This document shows, piece by piece, positions 1 to 7,886 of a stretch of DNA of 64,000 nt (positions are counted from its first letter, which is position 1; every line of letters starts with the position of its first letter). The notes beneath the pieces were generated by a model. It was given only the letters and a program-made list of their open reading frames with translations, was not told where the DNA came from and did no database searches. Origin of the DNA: VFMC01 sp040380855. Its GTDB lineage: Bacteria; Actinomycetota; Acidimicrobiia; Acidimicrobiales; Ilumatobacteraceae. The stretch lies in assembly GCA_040380855.1 (NCBI GenBank), contig JBEIIG010000006.1:1-64000 (forward strand), written 5' to 3'. A program made the position numbers and the translations under genes.

Positions 1-146
<146 letters not shown>

Positions 147-153
147 CCCCGTT

Positions 154-200
154 GCGTTTGTGAGCCCGCCCCGGCACTACACGACTCTGCGCACAAACGC
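154..200. terminator. Inverted repeat between convergent genes, possible terminator
   Basis: GCGTTTGTG (154-162) is perfectly complementary to CACAAACGC (192-200) across a 29-base loop. It lies between two convergent stop codons, where a bidirectional terminator would be expected. The long loop and lack of a T-run make this tentative. Confidence 0.3.
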
Positions 201-215
201 TGAAGCGAGGGCGGC

Positions 216-1058
216 TCAGCCGAGTTCGGTGGCGAGGTCGCCGAGGCGGCTCTCGCCGGCCACGGTCTGGCCACCGCGGTCGAGGAACGCCTGCAGGGCG
301 TGCCGCGTGTCGTCGTTGCCGAGGGTGCCGTTGAAGGCGTAGGCCTCGGCCAGCAGATCGGGCACCACCTCTTTCTCGGCGCGCAGCACGCTGGCCTTCG
401 CCGCGGCCACCGCGTGCGGCGGGAACCCGGCGATGCGCCGAGCGAGGCGGGCGACAAAGGGCCGCACCTCGTGGGCCGGCAGCGCCCGGTTCACCCAACC
501 CCAGGCCTCGGCCGTGGCGGCGTCGATGTCGTCGCAGCCGAGGATCACCTCGAGCGCACGCGACCGGCCCACCAGGCGCGGCAACCGGGCCGTGCCGCTG
601 CCGCCGGGCAGGATGCCGAGGGCCACCTCGGGCTGGTTGAACACCGCACCCGACCGACCGTCGGACGGCAGCGCGGCGAACCGCATGTCGCAGCTGAGCG
701 CCAGTTCGCTGCCGCCGCCACCCACGCGGCCCTCGATGACCACAATGGTGGCCTTCGGCATCGTGCGGAACGCCTCGCACATCGCGTGGAAGTCGTTCAG
801 TTCGGTGGGCATCGCCATACCGGTGGGGATGTGCTGGATGAGCGACACGTCGAAGTGGGCGATGAAGAACGCCGGGTTGGCGCTCTGCAGCACCGCCACC
901 CGCACGTCGTCGTCGGCCGCCAGCTCGCCGGCCAGGCGCACCATGTCGGGGTACAGCACGACGTCGAACAGGTTGACGGGCCCGTTGTCGATGGTGACCG
1001 AGGCGACGCCGTCGACCACCGCCACCGACACGGCGCGGTAGCCCTCGTAGGTGCCCAC
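216..1058 (-). CDS. Enoyl-CoA hydratase/isomerase family protein
   Basis: 280 residues of crotonase fold, predicted to hydrate or isomerise an enoyl-CoA in the cytoplasm. Both glutamates used for catalysis in classical enoyl-CoA hydratases appear retained: one in GGGGSELALSCDMRF, the second in NQPEVALGILPGG. The oxyanion-hole segment FFIAHFD is divergent from the usual F-x-A-G-x-D. The GTG start at 1056-1058 lies two bases after the TAG of the upstream LLM oxidoreductase gene, so the two are almost certainly co-transcribed. That pairing suggests catabolism of a lipid or aromatic-ring CoA thioester. The exact substrate cannot be read from sequence. Confidence 0.85.
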   Translation of the reverse strand: MGTYEGYRAVSVAVVDGVASVTIDNGPVNLFDVVLYPDMVRLAGELAADDDVRVAVLQSANPAFFIAHFDVSLIQHIPTGMAMPTELNDFHAMCEAFRTMPKATIVVIEGRVGGGGSELALSCDMRFAALPSDGRSGAVFNQPEVALGILPGGSGTARLPRLVGRSRALEVILGCDDIDAATAEAWGWVNRALPAHEVRPFVARLARRIAGFPPHAVAAAKASVLRAEKEVVPDLLAEAYAFNGTLGNDDTRHALQAFLDRGGQTVAGESRLGDLATELG

Positions 1059-1060
1059 GG

Positions 1061-1981
1061 CTAGAGCAGCGACCGCAGCGCGGCGCGGGTGCGGGCGGCT
1101 TCCTCGGGGTTTCCCGGGAAGACAGCGGCGTTCAGGTCGGTCACGCCGATGGTGCCGAACTCACGCAGCTGATCGGCCACCTCGGCCTCGGTGCCGACGA
1201 CGGCGAGATCGCTCGGGCCGGCCACACCCTCTTTCTCCATCATCGCTTTGTAGCTGGGCAGGGTGTTGTAGATGGCGAACACCTGCGAGGCACGCACCCG
1301 GGCGGCGTCGACGTCGTCGGTGACGCACACCGGCACACCGGCCACCACTCGCGGCTCGGGCCGGCCTGCGTCGGCCGCGGCCTGACGCAGGGTGGGGATG
1401 GTGTGATCGGCCAGTGTGCGCGGGCCGGTGCACCACGTGGAGGTGCCGTCGGCCAGGGTGCCGGTGACCTTCAGCATCTGAGTGCCCAGCGCAGCGACCA
1501 GCACCGAGGGGCGCGAGCCACCGTTCACCGTGACCGCGCCCTGCACCCGGTAGTCGTCGCCCTGGAAGCCCACGGGCTTGCCCTCGAGCAGCGGCATCAT
1601 CACCGACAGGTACTCGCGCAGGTGGCGCACGGGCTTGTCGAACGACAGACCCCACATCATCTCGACCACGATCTGGTGCGACAGGCCGATGCCCAGCGCC
1701 AGCCGGCCGGGCTGGCCGTTGCGGGCGGTGGCGGCCTGCACGGTGAGTGCCTGCTGGGCCAGCATCATCGGGTGCCGCGGATACGTGGGCACCACAGCCG
1801 TGCCCACCTCGATGCCCTCCACCTCGCGGCCGATGATGGCCAGCACGGTGAGGGCGTCGTGCCCGAAGATCTGCGGCACCCAGTAGGTGTGCAGGCCATC
1901 GGCCGCCATCTGCCGTGCTTCGTCGACTGCCTGATCGATCGTGCCGTCGTTGACGGCACCCCCCATGATTCCGATGCGCAT
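1061..1981 (-). CDS. LLM-class F420-dependent oxidoreductase
   Basis: 306-residue luciferase-like TIM-barrel protein. It begins MRIGIMGGAVNDGTIDQ and keeps LLM features: an early VGTAVVPTYPRHPMMLAQQ strand-helix and a RLALGIGLSH segment. It resembles the actinobacterial TIGR03564-type F420 family, which transfers hydride between F420 and an unidentified substrate. The frame stays open upstream to 2209, but I chose the ATG at 1979-1981: the protein starts correctly there and a TACGGT hexamer sits 6 bases upstream, giving a probable leaderless transcript. It is first in a two-gene unit with the enoyl-CoA hydratase-like gene. Confidence 0.85.
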   Translation of the reverse strand: MRIGIMGGAVNDGTIDQAVDEARQMAADGLHTYWVPQIFGHDALTVLAIIGREVEGIEVGTAVVPTYPRHPMMLAQQALTVQAATARNGQPGRLALGIGLSHQIVVEMMWGLSFDKPVRHLREYLSVMMPLLEGKPVGFQGDDYRVQGAVTVNGGSRPSVLVAALGTQMLKVTGTLADGTSTWCTGPRTLADHTIPTLRQAAADAGRPEPRVVAGVPVCVTDDVDAARVRASQVFAIYNTLPSYKAMMEKEGVAGPSDLAVVGTEAEVADQLREFGTIGVTDLNAAVFPGNPEEAARTRAALRSLL

Positions 1982-1987
1982 GGGCGC

Positions 1988-1993
1988 ACCGTA
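1988..1993 (-). promoter_or_regulatory. -10 hexamer TACGGT, leaderless promoter for LLM gene
   Basis: On the minus strand TACGGT is followed by 6 bases and then the ATG at 1981. This is the TANNNT-plus-short-gap arrangement repeated across the window. Confidence 0.5.
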
Positions 1994-2068
1994 GCCGTGG
2001 GGCTGCGGCCCGATCGCACACGGCGTCGGTGGGGTGGTCTCGCCTTCTCCGCCACACCCCTCGTGCAG

Positions 2069-2080
2069 ACTGTCGACAGT
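2069..2080. promoter_or_regulatory. Perfect 12-bp palindrome in divergent intergenic region
   Basis: ACTGTCGACAGT lies in the 208-base gap between the divergent LLM and HNH genes. It could bind a dimeric regulator of either. Nothing else in this gap is recognisable apart from a GC-rich stretch and a Shine-Dalgarno-like AAGGGGG just before the HNH gene. Confidence 0.3.
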
Positions 2081-2189
2081 GGTGCTGTCGTCCCCCGGCA
2101 CCGCTCGGATCGGGTCGTTGCGGCCCCTCGAACACACGAACACGATCACCACGCCCGAGGTCTCGAACCCGGTGTGGAAGGGGGTGCGC

Positions 2190-3485
2190 ATGCCCACGGT
2201 CCTCGACACCGATGTCGACCTCGGCGATGTCGACGTCGGCGATGTCGACGTCGGCTCCGATCAGGCGCTGGCCGATCTGGCCCGCAACCACGAACTGCTC
2301 CGACGACACGCCGAGGGGTTGTTGCTCCAGTCGCTCGTCGACATCGACCGCCGCGGCCTCTACCGCGCCAACGGTTACACCGATGTCGCTGCCTGGGGCC
2401 GTGGCGAACTGCGGTGGGAACCCGGCGAAGCCCGGTCGCGACGCGGCCTCACCAAACTCGCCGAGGAGGTGCCCGAGATCGTCGATCGGCTGCTCGCCGG
2501 GCGTCTCGGTGTGGCCCAGGCTCATCTGCTCGGCCGACTGTTCAGCGCGCCACGGGTCGGACGGCACGTGCCGGAGTTCATCGACTCGTTCCTGCACTTC
2601 GCAGCCGAGATGTCGTACCACCACTTCGAGCACTACTGCCGGTCGTGGCGGCTGTTGATGGACCAGGACGGCACCCTGCCCAACCGCGCGGGCCGACATG
2701 CATCGCTCGCCTTCACCGACACCGAGTACCGCCTCACCATCGTCGGCCCCGCCATCGACGGAGCTGCCTGGAAGGCCGAGTTGCAACACCTCGAGCGCAT
2801 CGAGTTCGAACACGACTGGCAGGAGGCGAAACAGCAGTACGGCGACGCCGTGTGCCACGACCTGCTGCCTCGCACCAACGCCCAGCGCCGCTACGACGCA
2901 CTGCAGCGGCTCGTCGTGGGCCGTCCGGCCAGCGACCTGGCCGGCGACCTGGCCAGCGGCTCGTCCGGCGGGGTGTCGACCGTGGTGAACATCGTTGCCG
3001 ACCTGCCCACCTGGCTCCATCAGCTCGACCGCATCAGCGGTATCCCGGGAGTGGCACCGCAGCTCGAACCGTTCGGGCCCGCACGCGGCCGATCGCACAC
3101 CATCGACGGCACCCAGGTGCACCCGCGCGACGTCGTGCTCGCCAGCCTCGCCAACCACGTACGCTGCGTCGTCACCGACAGCACCGGCCGGGCCGTGGCC
3201 ATGACCTCGAAGCAGCGCCTGTTCACCGGCCCGCTCGCCGACGCCATCCGACTCACCTCCACCACGTGCACCCACCCCGGCTGTCTCGCCCCCGTCAGCA
3301 CGTCGCAACTCGACCACCTCGTCCCACACAGCCGGGGCGGCCCCACCTCGGTGGTCAACGGTGGGCCGGCGTGCGACACCCACAACCCCTGGCGCTACGC
3401 CACCGGTGTGCGCACCTCCCTGCGCGACGACGGCGTCTGGATCACCGAGTACCCCGATGGCACCCGCATCGCCCCACCCGACTGA
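2190..3485 (+). CDS. DUF222 / 13E12-repeat HNH endonuclease-like protein
   Basis: 431 residues. The N-terminal and middle region is the DUF222 (13E12) domain common, often in many copies, in actinobacteria. The C-terminus has an HNH-type core: CTHPGCLAPVSTSQLDHLVPHS, then NGGPACDTHN, with paired cysteines and the D-H-L motif. It is presumably a metal-dependent nuclease; biological role unknown. I place the start at ATG 2190, behind AAGGGGG with a 5-base gap, although the frame stays open from 2034. The N-terminus carries three tandem Asp-Val-rich pentapeptides. It may be linked to phage or mobile DNA, but nothing around it shows that. Confidence 0.8.
   Translation: MPTVLDTDVDLGDVDVGDVDVGSDQALADLARNHELLRRHAEGLLLQSLVDIDRRGLYRANGYTDVAAWGRGELRWEPGEARSRRGLTKLAEEVPEIVDRLLAGRLGVAQAHLLGRLFSAPRVGRHVPEFIDSFLHFAAEMSYHHFEHYCRSWRLLMDQDGTLPNRAGRHASLAFTDTEYRLTIVGPAIDGAAWKAELQHLERIEFEHDWQEAKQQYGDAVCHDLLPRTNAQRRYDALQRLVVGRPASDLAGDLASGSSGGVSTVVNIVADLPTWLHQLDRISGIPGVAPQLEPFGPARGRSHTIDGTQVHPRDVVLASLANHVRCVVTDSTGRAVAMTSKQRLFTGPLADAIRLTSTTCTHPGCLAPVSTSQLDHLVPHSRGGPTSVVNGGPACDTHNPWRYATGVRTSLRDDGVWITEYPDGTRIAPPD
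2211..2255 (+). repeat. Three tandem 15-bp repeats encoding an acidic pentapeptide
   Basis: Units at 2211-2225, 2226-2240 and 2241-2255 have the sequence GATGTCGACGTCGGC. The last two are identical and the first differs by one base. They keep frame and encode DVD(L/V)G three times near the N-terminus of the HNH protein. Confidence 0.85.
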
Positions 3486-3499
3486 GCGCGTGGCGGCAC

Positions 3500-3505
3500 T
3501 ATCGT
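3500..3505 (+). promoter_or_regulatory. -10 hexamer TATCGT, leaderless promoter
   Basis: TATCGT is followed by 6 bases and the GTG at 3512. It lies only 15 bases after the HNH gene stop, so the cysteine hydrolase gene probably has its own promoter. Confidence 0.45.
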
Positions 3506-3511
3506 CACAGC

Positions 3512-4099
3512 GTGCCCCACCTCGACGTCGCCGACAGCGTGCTCGTGGTCATCGACGCGCAGCCCGGGTTCTACGGGCCGTCGCGCCACGACGTCGACCG
3601 TGGTCTGTTCGCGTCGGCGCTCGACCGCTCGGCCTGGGTCACCGGTGTCGCTGCAGCACTCGGTGTCCCGATCGTGTTCACCGAGGAAGACGCGGCAACG
3701 AACGGGCCGACGGCCACGCCGATCCGCACCGCGGCACCAGCCGACTCACCGGTGCTGGTGAAGCAGGTGTTCGGCGCCGATGCCAATCCCGACATCGATG
3801 CCGCCGTGCGTCGCCACGGCCGCGCTGCTGTGGTGCTCGTCGGGCTCGAGACCGATGTGTGCGTGGCCCACTCGGCGATCGGGTGGCGCGAACACGGGGT
3901 ACGCACGATCGTCGTTCACGACGCCGTGTACTCGGCCGGTGCCGGGCACGTGAACGGCCTCTCCCGGCTGCGCTCGGAGGGCATCGAACTGCTGTCGGCC
4001 AAGGAGCTGTACTACGAGTGGCTGCGCGACCTGCCCTCGGTGCGCGCCTTCGATGCCGCGCACCCCCACCTCGCCACACCGCCGGGCTTCTCGCTGTAG
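3512..4099 (+). CDS. Isochorismatase-family cysteine hydrolase
   Basis: 195-residue member of the isochorismatase/nicotinamidase fold. The expected catalytic triad is visible: Asp in VLVVIDAQPGF near residue 14, Lys in PVLVKQVFGA around residue 87, and Cys in GLETDVCVAHSA around residue 118. Such enzymes hydrolyse amides or enol ethers such as nicotinamide, N-carbamoylsarcosine or isochorismate. The metal-site His residues typical of nicotinamidases are not obvious, so I do not assign pncA. The GTG start at 3512 is supported by the TATCGT hexamer. It converges on the ABC-F gene with 14 bases between stops. Confidence 0.85.
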   Translation: MPHLDVADSVLVVIDAQPGFYGPSRHDVDRGLFASALDRSAWVTGVAAALGVPIVFTEEDAATNGPTATPIRTAAPADSPVLVKQVFGADANPDIDAAVRRHGRAAVVLVGLETDVCVAHSAIGWREHGVRTIVVHDAVYSAGAGHVNGLSRLRSEGIELLSAKELYYEWLRDLPSVRAFDAAHPHLATPPGFSL

Positions 4100-4113
4100 C
4101 AAGTGGGCGGCGA

Positions 4114-5727
4114 CTACGCGAGGTCGACGAGGTCGAGCCAGCTGGCGTTGAAGTAGTCGAGCTCGCCGTCGGGCAACAGCAGCACCTTGGTGGGTGCCAG
4201 TTGCTGCACGAACTCGGGATCGTGACTGACGACGATGATGCTGCCCTTCCACGCGCTCAGCGCGTCGGCCACGGCCTGGCGACTGGGCGGGTCGAGGTTG
4301 TTGGTCGGTTCGTCGAGCAGCAGCAGGTTGTTGCGACCCACCATCAGCATCGCCAGCGCCAGCTTGGTTTTCTCGCCGCCCGACAGCGTGCCGCTCTCCT
4401 GGTTCACCTTCTCGCCCGACAGGCCCACCATGCCCAGCATGCCGCGCAGCTGGGTCTCGGTGAGCAGCACCCCGGGTGGCACAGCGGTGCGCATGTTGGT
4501 GAGCAGGCTCTCGTCGCGGGCCAGGTTGTCGTGCTCCTGCGCGTAGTAGCCGACGTGCACGTCGTGGCCGAACCGGATGTGGCCGAGGTTGGCCTCGGTC
4601 TCGCCGGCGAGGATGCGCAGCAGGCTGGTCTTGCCGGCGCCGTTCAGACCCAGCACCAGCAGGCGCTCGCCTCGACCCAGGTCGAACGAGACGTCTTCGA
4701 ACACCGCGGGCCCGCCGTACGCCTTCGACAGCCCGGTGGCCTCGATGACGGTGACCCCACACGACGGCGGGTCGGGGAAGCGCACCTTCAGCGTGCGTTC
4801 GGCATTGGGGGCGTGCACCCGCTCGGCCTCGAGCCGCGCGATCTGCTTCTCCTTGCTGTGTGCCATCGCCGCCTTGGTGGCCTTCGCACCGAAGCGATCG
4901 ACCACCGACTGCAGGCGGGCGATCTCCTTGCCCTGCTGCGCGGCCTTGCGCGCCATGCGCTCCTCGTCGAGCGCCCGCGCCGTGCGGTACTGGCTGTAGG
5001 TGCCCTTGTACTCGACCACATGCCCGGTGGCGTCCTCGGCTGGCCGGTCGAGGTGCAGCACGCGGGTGATGGCCTCGTCGAGCAGTTCGAGGTCGTGGCT
5101 GATCACCAGCAGCGCACCGCGATAGTTGCGCAGGAAGCCGAGCAGCCACTCCTTGGCATCGACGTCGAGGTGGTTGGTGGGTTCGTCGAGCAGCAGCACG
5201 TCGCTGCCCGCGAACAAGATGCGCGACAACTCGACGCGGCGGCGCTCGCCACCCGACAGCACGTCGATCGGCAAGTCGAGTCGGTCGGCGCGCAGGCCCA
5301 GGCCGTGGGCGATCGAGCGGGCCTCGCTGTCGGCCGCATAGCCGCCGGAGGTGGCGAACTCGTCCTGAGCGCGGCTGTAGCGGGCGACATTGCGGTCGCT
5401 CGGGTCTTCCTCCATGGCGATGCGCAGCTTCTCGATACGCACCAGGGCATCGTCGATACCGCGGCCCGACAGGATGTGGGTGATGGCACTGCGACCCTCG
5501 GTGCCCTCGATACGCGGGTCTTGGGGGAGGTAGCCGAACCCGCCCTTGCGCACGACGCTGCCCTGCGCGGGCTCGGTCTCGCCACCGAGCACCTTGAAAA
5601 AGCTGGTCTTTCCCGCTCCGTTGCGGCCGACCAGGCCCACCTTGTCGCGAGGCATGATGGTGAACGAAGCGCCGTCGACGACGAAGCGACCTCCCACCTC
5701 CACCGATACCTGGCGCACCTGCAACAT
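4114..5727 (-). CDS. ABC-F family ATPase
   Basis: 537 residues with two complete ABC cassettes and no membrane segment, the ABC-F layout. Cassette 1 has Walker A GRNGAGKTS near residue 35 and signature LSGGERRRVELSRIL. Cassette 2 has GLNGAGKTSLL and LSGGEKTKLALAML, followed by LLLLDEPTNNLD. A basic linker of roughly 80 residues with ARKAAQQGKEIARLQ joins them. ABC-F proteins act on the ribosome as translation factors or antibiotic-protection proteins; which applies here is not readable. The start is ATG at 5725-5727 (MLQVRQVSVEV). The longer open frame would run into the divergent DUF2752 gene. Confidence 0.9.
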   Translation of the reverse strand: MLQVRQVSVEVGGRFVVDGASFTIMPRDKVGLVGRNGAGKTSFFKVLGGETEPAQGSVVRKGGFGYLPQDPRIEGTEGRSAITHILSGRGIDDALVRIEKLRIAMEEDPSDRNVARYSRAQDEFATSGGYAADSEARSIAHGLGLRADRLDLPIDVLSGGERRRVELSRILFAGSDVLLLDEPTNHLDVDAKEWLLGFLRNYRGALLVISHDLELLDEAITRVLHLDRPAEDATGHVVEYKGTYSQYRTARALDEERMARKAAQQGKEIARLQSVVDRFGAKATKAAMAHSKEKQIARLEAERVHAPNAERTLKVRFPDPPSCGVTVIEATGLSKAYGGPAVFEDVSFDLGRGERLLVLGLNGAGKTSLLRILAGETEANLGHIRFGHDVHVGYYAQEHDNLARDESLLTNMRTAVPPGVLLTETQLRGMLGMVGLSGEKVNQESGTLSGGEKTKLALAMLMVGRNNLLLLDEPTNNLDPPSRQAVADALSAWKGSIIVVSHDPEFVQQLAPTKVLLLPDGELDYFNASWLDLVDLA

Positions 5728-5758
5728 CGTCTGCAGGGTACTGGCGAAGGCCCATCGG

Positions 5759-5764
5759 TAGGCT
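5759..5764 (+). promoter_or_regulatory. -10 hexamer TAGGCT before DUF2752 gene
   Basis: TAGGCT lies 9 bases before the ATG at 5774, consistent with the leaderless pattern in this window. Confidence 0.4.
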
Positions 5765-5773
5765 CGCACAGCG

Positions 5774-6226
5774 ATGGACGTCGCCGCCGCCCCCAGCGCA
5801 GCCGAGGGCGTCGCGCCACGCAGGCGCCACCGGCTCGCGGTCATGGCCTGCGGGTGCGCGCTGGCAGGGGCGGCCGTCTACACCGCGCTCAACGACCCGG
5901 GGGAACCGGGCAGCCGCTTCATCCCGTGCGCGTTCCACCGGGTGACCGGCCTGTGGTGCCCGGGATGCGGCCTCACCCGAGGCACCCACGCCCTGTTCAC
6001 CGGGCACCCCATCGAGGCACTCGGGTACAACCTGTTCACCCCGCTCGCCCTGCTGGGCATCGCGCTCGCCTGGTCGGTGTGGGCGCTGCGCAGCTGGGGG
6101 CGGACGGTTCGCAGTCCGATCGAACGGATGCCTGCCCGCTGGGGCAATGCGCTGCTGGTCGTGGTGCTCGTGTACGGGGTGCTGCGGAACCTGCCATTCG
6201 CGCCGTTCGACGCCCTCGCTCCCTGA
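5774..6226 (+). CDS. DUF2752 membrane protein
   Basis: 150 residues. After an N-terminal hydrophobic helix (about residues 23-40) it has the DUF2752 hallmark LWCPGCGLTRGTHALF. Two further hydrophobic segments follow (about 78-100 and 115-135). DUF2752 proteins are small membrane proteins of unknown function, and the paired cysteines suggest metal or redox chemistry. It is divergent from the ABC-F gene, with 46 bases between starts, and convergent with the SGNH lipoprotein gene across a hairpin that covers both stop codons. Confidence 0.85.
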   Translation: MDVAAAPSAAEGVAPRRRHRLAVMACGCALAGAAVYTALNDPGEPGSRFIPCAFHRVTGLWCPGCGLTRGTHALFTGHPIEALGYNLFTPLALLGIALAWSVWALRSWGRTVRSPIERMPARWGNALLVVVLVYGVLRNLPFAPFDALAP

Positions 6227-6264
6227 CGGCAGCGTCGCCGGGCCGCTCGTTGCCGTCAGGGAGC
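6218..6264. terminator. Bidirectional hairpin spanning two convergent stop codons
   Basis: GCTCCCTGACGGCA (6218-6231) pairs perfectly with TGCCGTCAGGGAGC (6251-6264) across a 19-base loop. Each arm contains the stop codon of one convergent gene (TGA at 6224-6226 on plus, 6256-6258 on minus). No T-run is present, but a 14-bp GC-rich stem here is a strong terminator candidate in both directions. Confidence 0.65.
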
Positions 6265-7251
6265 CGAGGTCGGGGGCACCGTCGGCACGGTCGTGGGCGC
6301 CGAGGTGGTGGAGGCAACGACGGTCGTCCGGGGCACGCTCGTGGTGGTCGTGGTGCGGGGTGTACTGGTCGTCGTCGCCACCGCCGATGTCTCGGCCACC
6401 GTCGTCGTGGTCGAGCTGGTGTCGGGGAAGCCCGGGATCCCCCCGGTGTCGTCGGTGAACACCTGATCGAGACACCGTGCCCGGCCGCTGCCTGCGGGGG
6501 CCGATCCGAAACGCTGGCCGATCAGCATGGCGAGCGCCAGGCGACCGTCGTTCGAGGGATGGATCTGGTCGTCGACGAGCAGACCGGGGTCGGCTGCCGT
6601 CGCAGCGGCCCAGTCGATGATCGACACGTTCTCGTACGTCGTGTCGAGCGCGCGCAGGATGCTGTTCACCGCGACCATGTCGTCGTCGCGCTCGCCCACC
6701 GTCACGATCGCCACCGGCCGGTCGCCGAACTCGTTGATCAACCGGTTCATCAGCCGGAAGTACTGCTTCTCGTCGCGGTTGTAGTTGGTGCCGAGGAAGA
6801 CCAGCCCGGCGTCCCACGTGTCGTCGAGCAGGCGATCGGTGACCACGAGGCCGAAGTCGACGAATCGACTCACCTCCGCCTCGACCTCCACCTGCCAGCC
6901 GAGCGGTGTCATCACCTCGCACACCTCGTTGCCGTACCGCTTGGAGGCGGCAGCGAGGATCGAATCGCCGATCATCAGGACGCGGTTACCCGTCACCAGG
7001 GCGCCGATCTGCGCCCCCGGGTCGACGGGTACGGTCGTGGTGGTCGAGGTCGACACCGCCGACGTCGACGTGGTGGCCCCGTCGAGCGGGAAGGCCACCG
7101 TCGACAGCGGTGGGGGCAGCGGGCCCACACTTGCCTGCAGCGACACCGGGCCGGTGGTGGCAGACGCTGCGCCAGGGTCGTCGCGGAGGGCCGAACAGGC
7201 CACCAGCCCGACCGCGCACAGCGCTGCCACCATCTCCCTGCGTCGAGTCAT
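6256..7251 (-). CDS. SGNH-hydrolase-like lipoprotein
   Basis: 331 residues. The N-terminus MTRRREMVAALCAVGLVAC is a lipoprotein signal with Cys19 as the lipidated residue. A Thr/Ser-rich linker follows, then an SGNH core: RVLMIGDSILAAASKR (block I Ser), FLGTNYN (block III Asn), and VDDQIHPSNDGR (block V Asp and His). It ends in about 60 Thr/Val/Ser residues. It is probably an exported esterase or acetyl-hydrolase acting on cell-surface glycans; substrate unknown. A near-perfect 26-bp palindrome sits directly upstream of its ATG. Confidence 0.8.
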   Translation of the reverse strand: MTRRREMVAALCAVGLVACSALRDDPGAASATTGPVSLQASVGPLPPPLSTVAFPLDGATTSTSAVSTSTTTTVPVDPGAQIGALVTGNRVLMIGDSILAAASKRYGNEVCEVMTPLGWQVEVEAEVSRFVDFGLVVTDRLLDDTWDAGLVFLGTNYNRDEKQYFRLMNRLINEFGDRPVAIVTVGERDDDMVAVNSILRALDTTYENVSIIDWAAATAADPGLLVDDQIHPSNDGRLALAMLIGQRFGSAPAGSGRARCLDQVFTDDTGGIPGFPDTSSTTTTVAETSAVATTTSTPRTTTTTSVPRTTVVASTTSAPTTVPTVPPTSAP

Positions 7252-7253
7252 GA

Positions 7254-7279
7254 ACGGCCTATTGGAACCAATCGGCCGT
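7254..7279. promoter_or_regulatory. 26-bp palindrome just upstream of the SGNH start codon
   Basis: Arms 7254-7265 (ACGGCCTATTGG) and 7268-7279 (CCAATCGGCCGT) match at 11 of 12 positions around a 2-base centre. On the minus strand a TTGACG immediately precedes and overlaps the palindrome, and TAGGCC ends just before the ATG, so it overlies the probable promoter. It could be an operator, or an RNA hairpin hiding the ribosome site. A role in terminating mscL transcripts is less likely, as no T-run follows. Confidence 0.5.
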
Positions 7280-7322
7280 CAACAAGCAAGTCACCTCGAC
7301 GAAACAGCAGGCGCCAGCCGAC

Positions 7323-7757
7323 TCAGCCGTTGCGTGCCCGCAGTTCGTCGCGGATCTCGGTGAGCAGCGCCACCTCGTTCGGGCCGGCGGTCGACAGGTC
7401 GCGCTTGGTGGCCGCACGGTAGAACTTCACCAACCCGAACACGGCCAGCGCAGTGAGCACGAACACCACGGCCTGATTGATGAACGCACCCCAGCGCACG
7501 GTCTCGTACGCCTTGCCGGCGATCCCGGTGCAGTCCTTCTTCCCAGTGGGTGTGCCGTCGGGTCCGAGGATCTCCTCGCACTTCACCATCAGCCCGATGA
7601 GGCCCATCACGATGTCGTTCACGAACGAATCGATGAGTGCCTTCACGGCAACGCCCATGATGAATGCCACGGCGATCGTCATCAGATCGCCGGTGGTGAG
7701 GAACTCCTTGAACTCGTGAATGATCCCCTTCTTGGCAGGGGCGTCGGTGGATGCCAT
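7323..7757 (-). CDS. mscL: Large-conductance mechanosensitive channel MscL
   Basis: 144 residues, usual MscL length. The first transmembrane helix and its highly conserved flank are clear: EFLTTGDLMTIAVAFIMGVA then ALIDSFVNDIVMG, residues about 18-55. The second helix is AVVFVLTALAVFGLVKFY, near residue 100, followed by the cytoplasmic helix. A periplasmic loop of about 35 residues contains two cysteines. MscL opens under membrane tension to release solutes in hypo-osmotic shock. The ATG at 7755-7757 follows AAGGAG with an 8-base gap, one of the cleaner Shine-Dalgarno sites here. The gene is divergent from the flavoprotein gene. Confidence 0.95.
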   Translation of the reverse strand: MASTDAPAKKGIIHEFKEFLTTGDLMTIAVAFIMGVAVKALIDSFVNDIVMGLIGLMVKCEEILGPDGTPTGKKDCTGIAGKAYETVRWGAFINQAVVFVLTALAVFGLVKFYRAATKRDLSTAGPNEVALLTEIRDELRARNG

Positions 7758-7872
7758 CGCTGTGTCTCCTTCGCAGTTCGAGTCGGCGAGGCGAGAGCAT
7801 GACATATCGGCTACCCGGGTTCGACCACCTCGATCGGGTGAGCGACGAGATGAGCGGGTGCCGTCGAGTCGA

Positions 7873-7878
7873 TAGGGT
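7873..7878 (+). promoter_or_regulatory. -10 hexamer TAGGGT, leaderless promoter
   Basis: TAGGGT lies 8 bases before ATG 7887. Confidence 0.45.
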
Positions 7879-7886
7879 CGGCGGCG

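Noticed and set aside
3361..7422. A 1353-codon plus-strand frame crossing several genes
   Set aside because: It overlaps the ends of the cysteine hydrolase and runs opposite the ABC-F and SGNH genes; its sequence has no recognisable motif and is a GC artefact.
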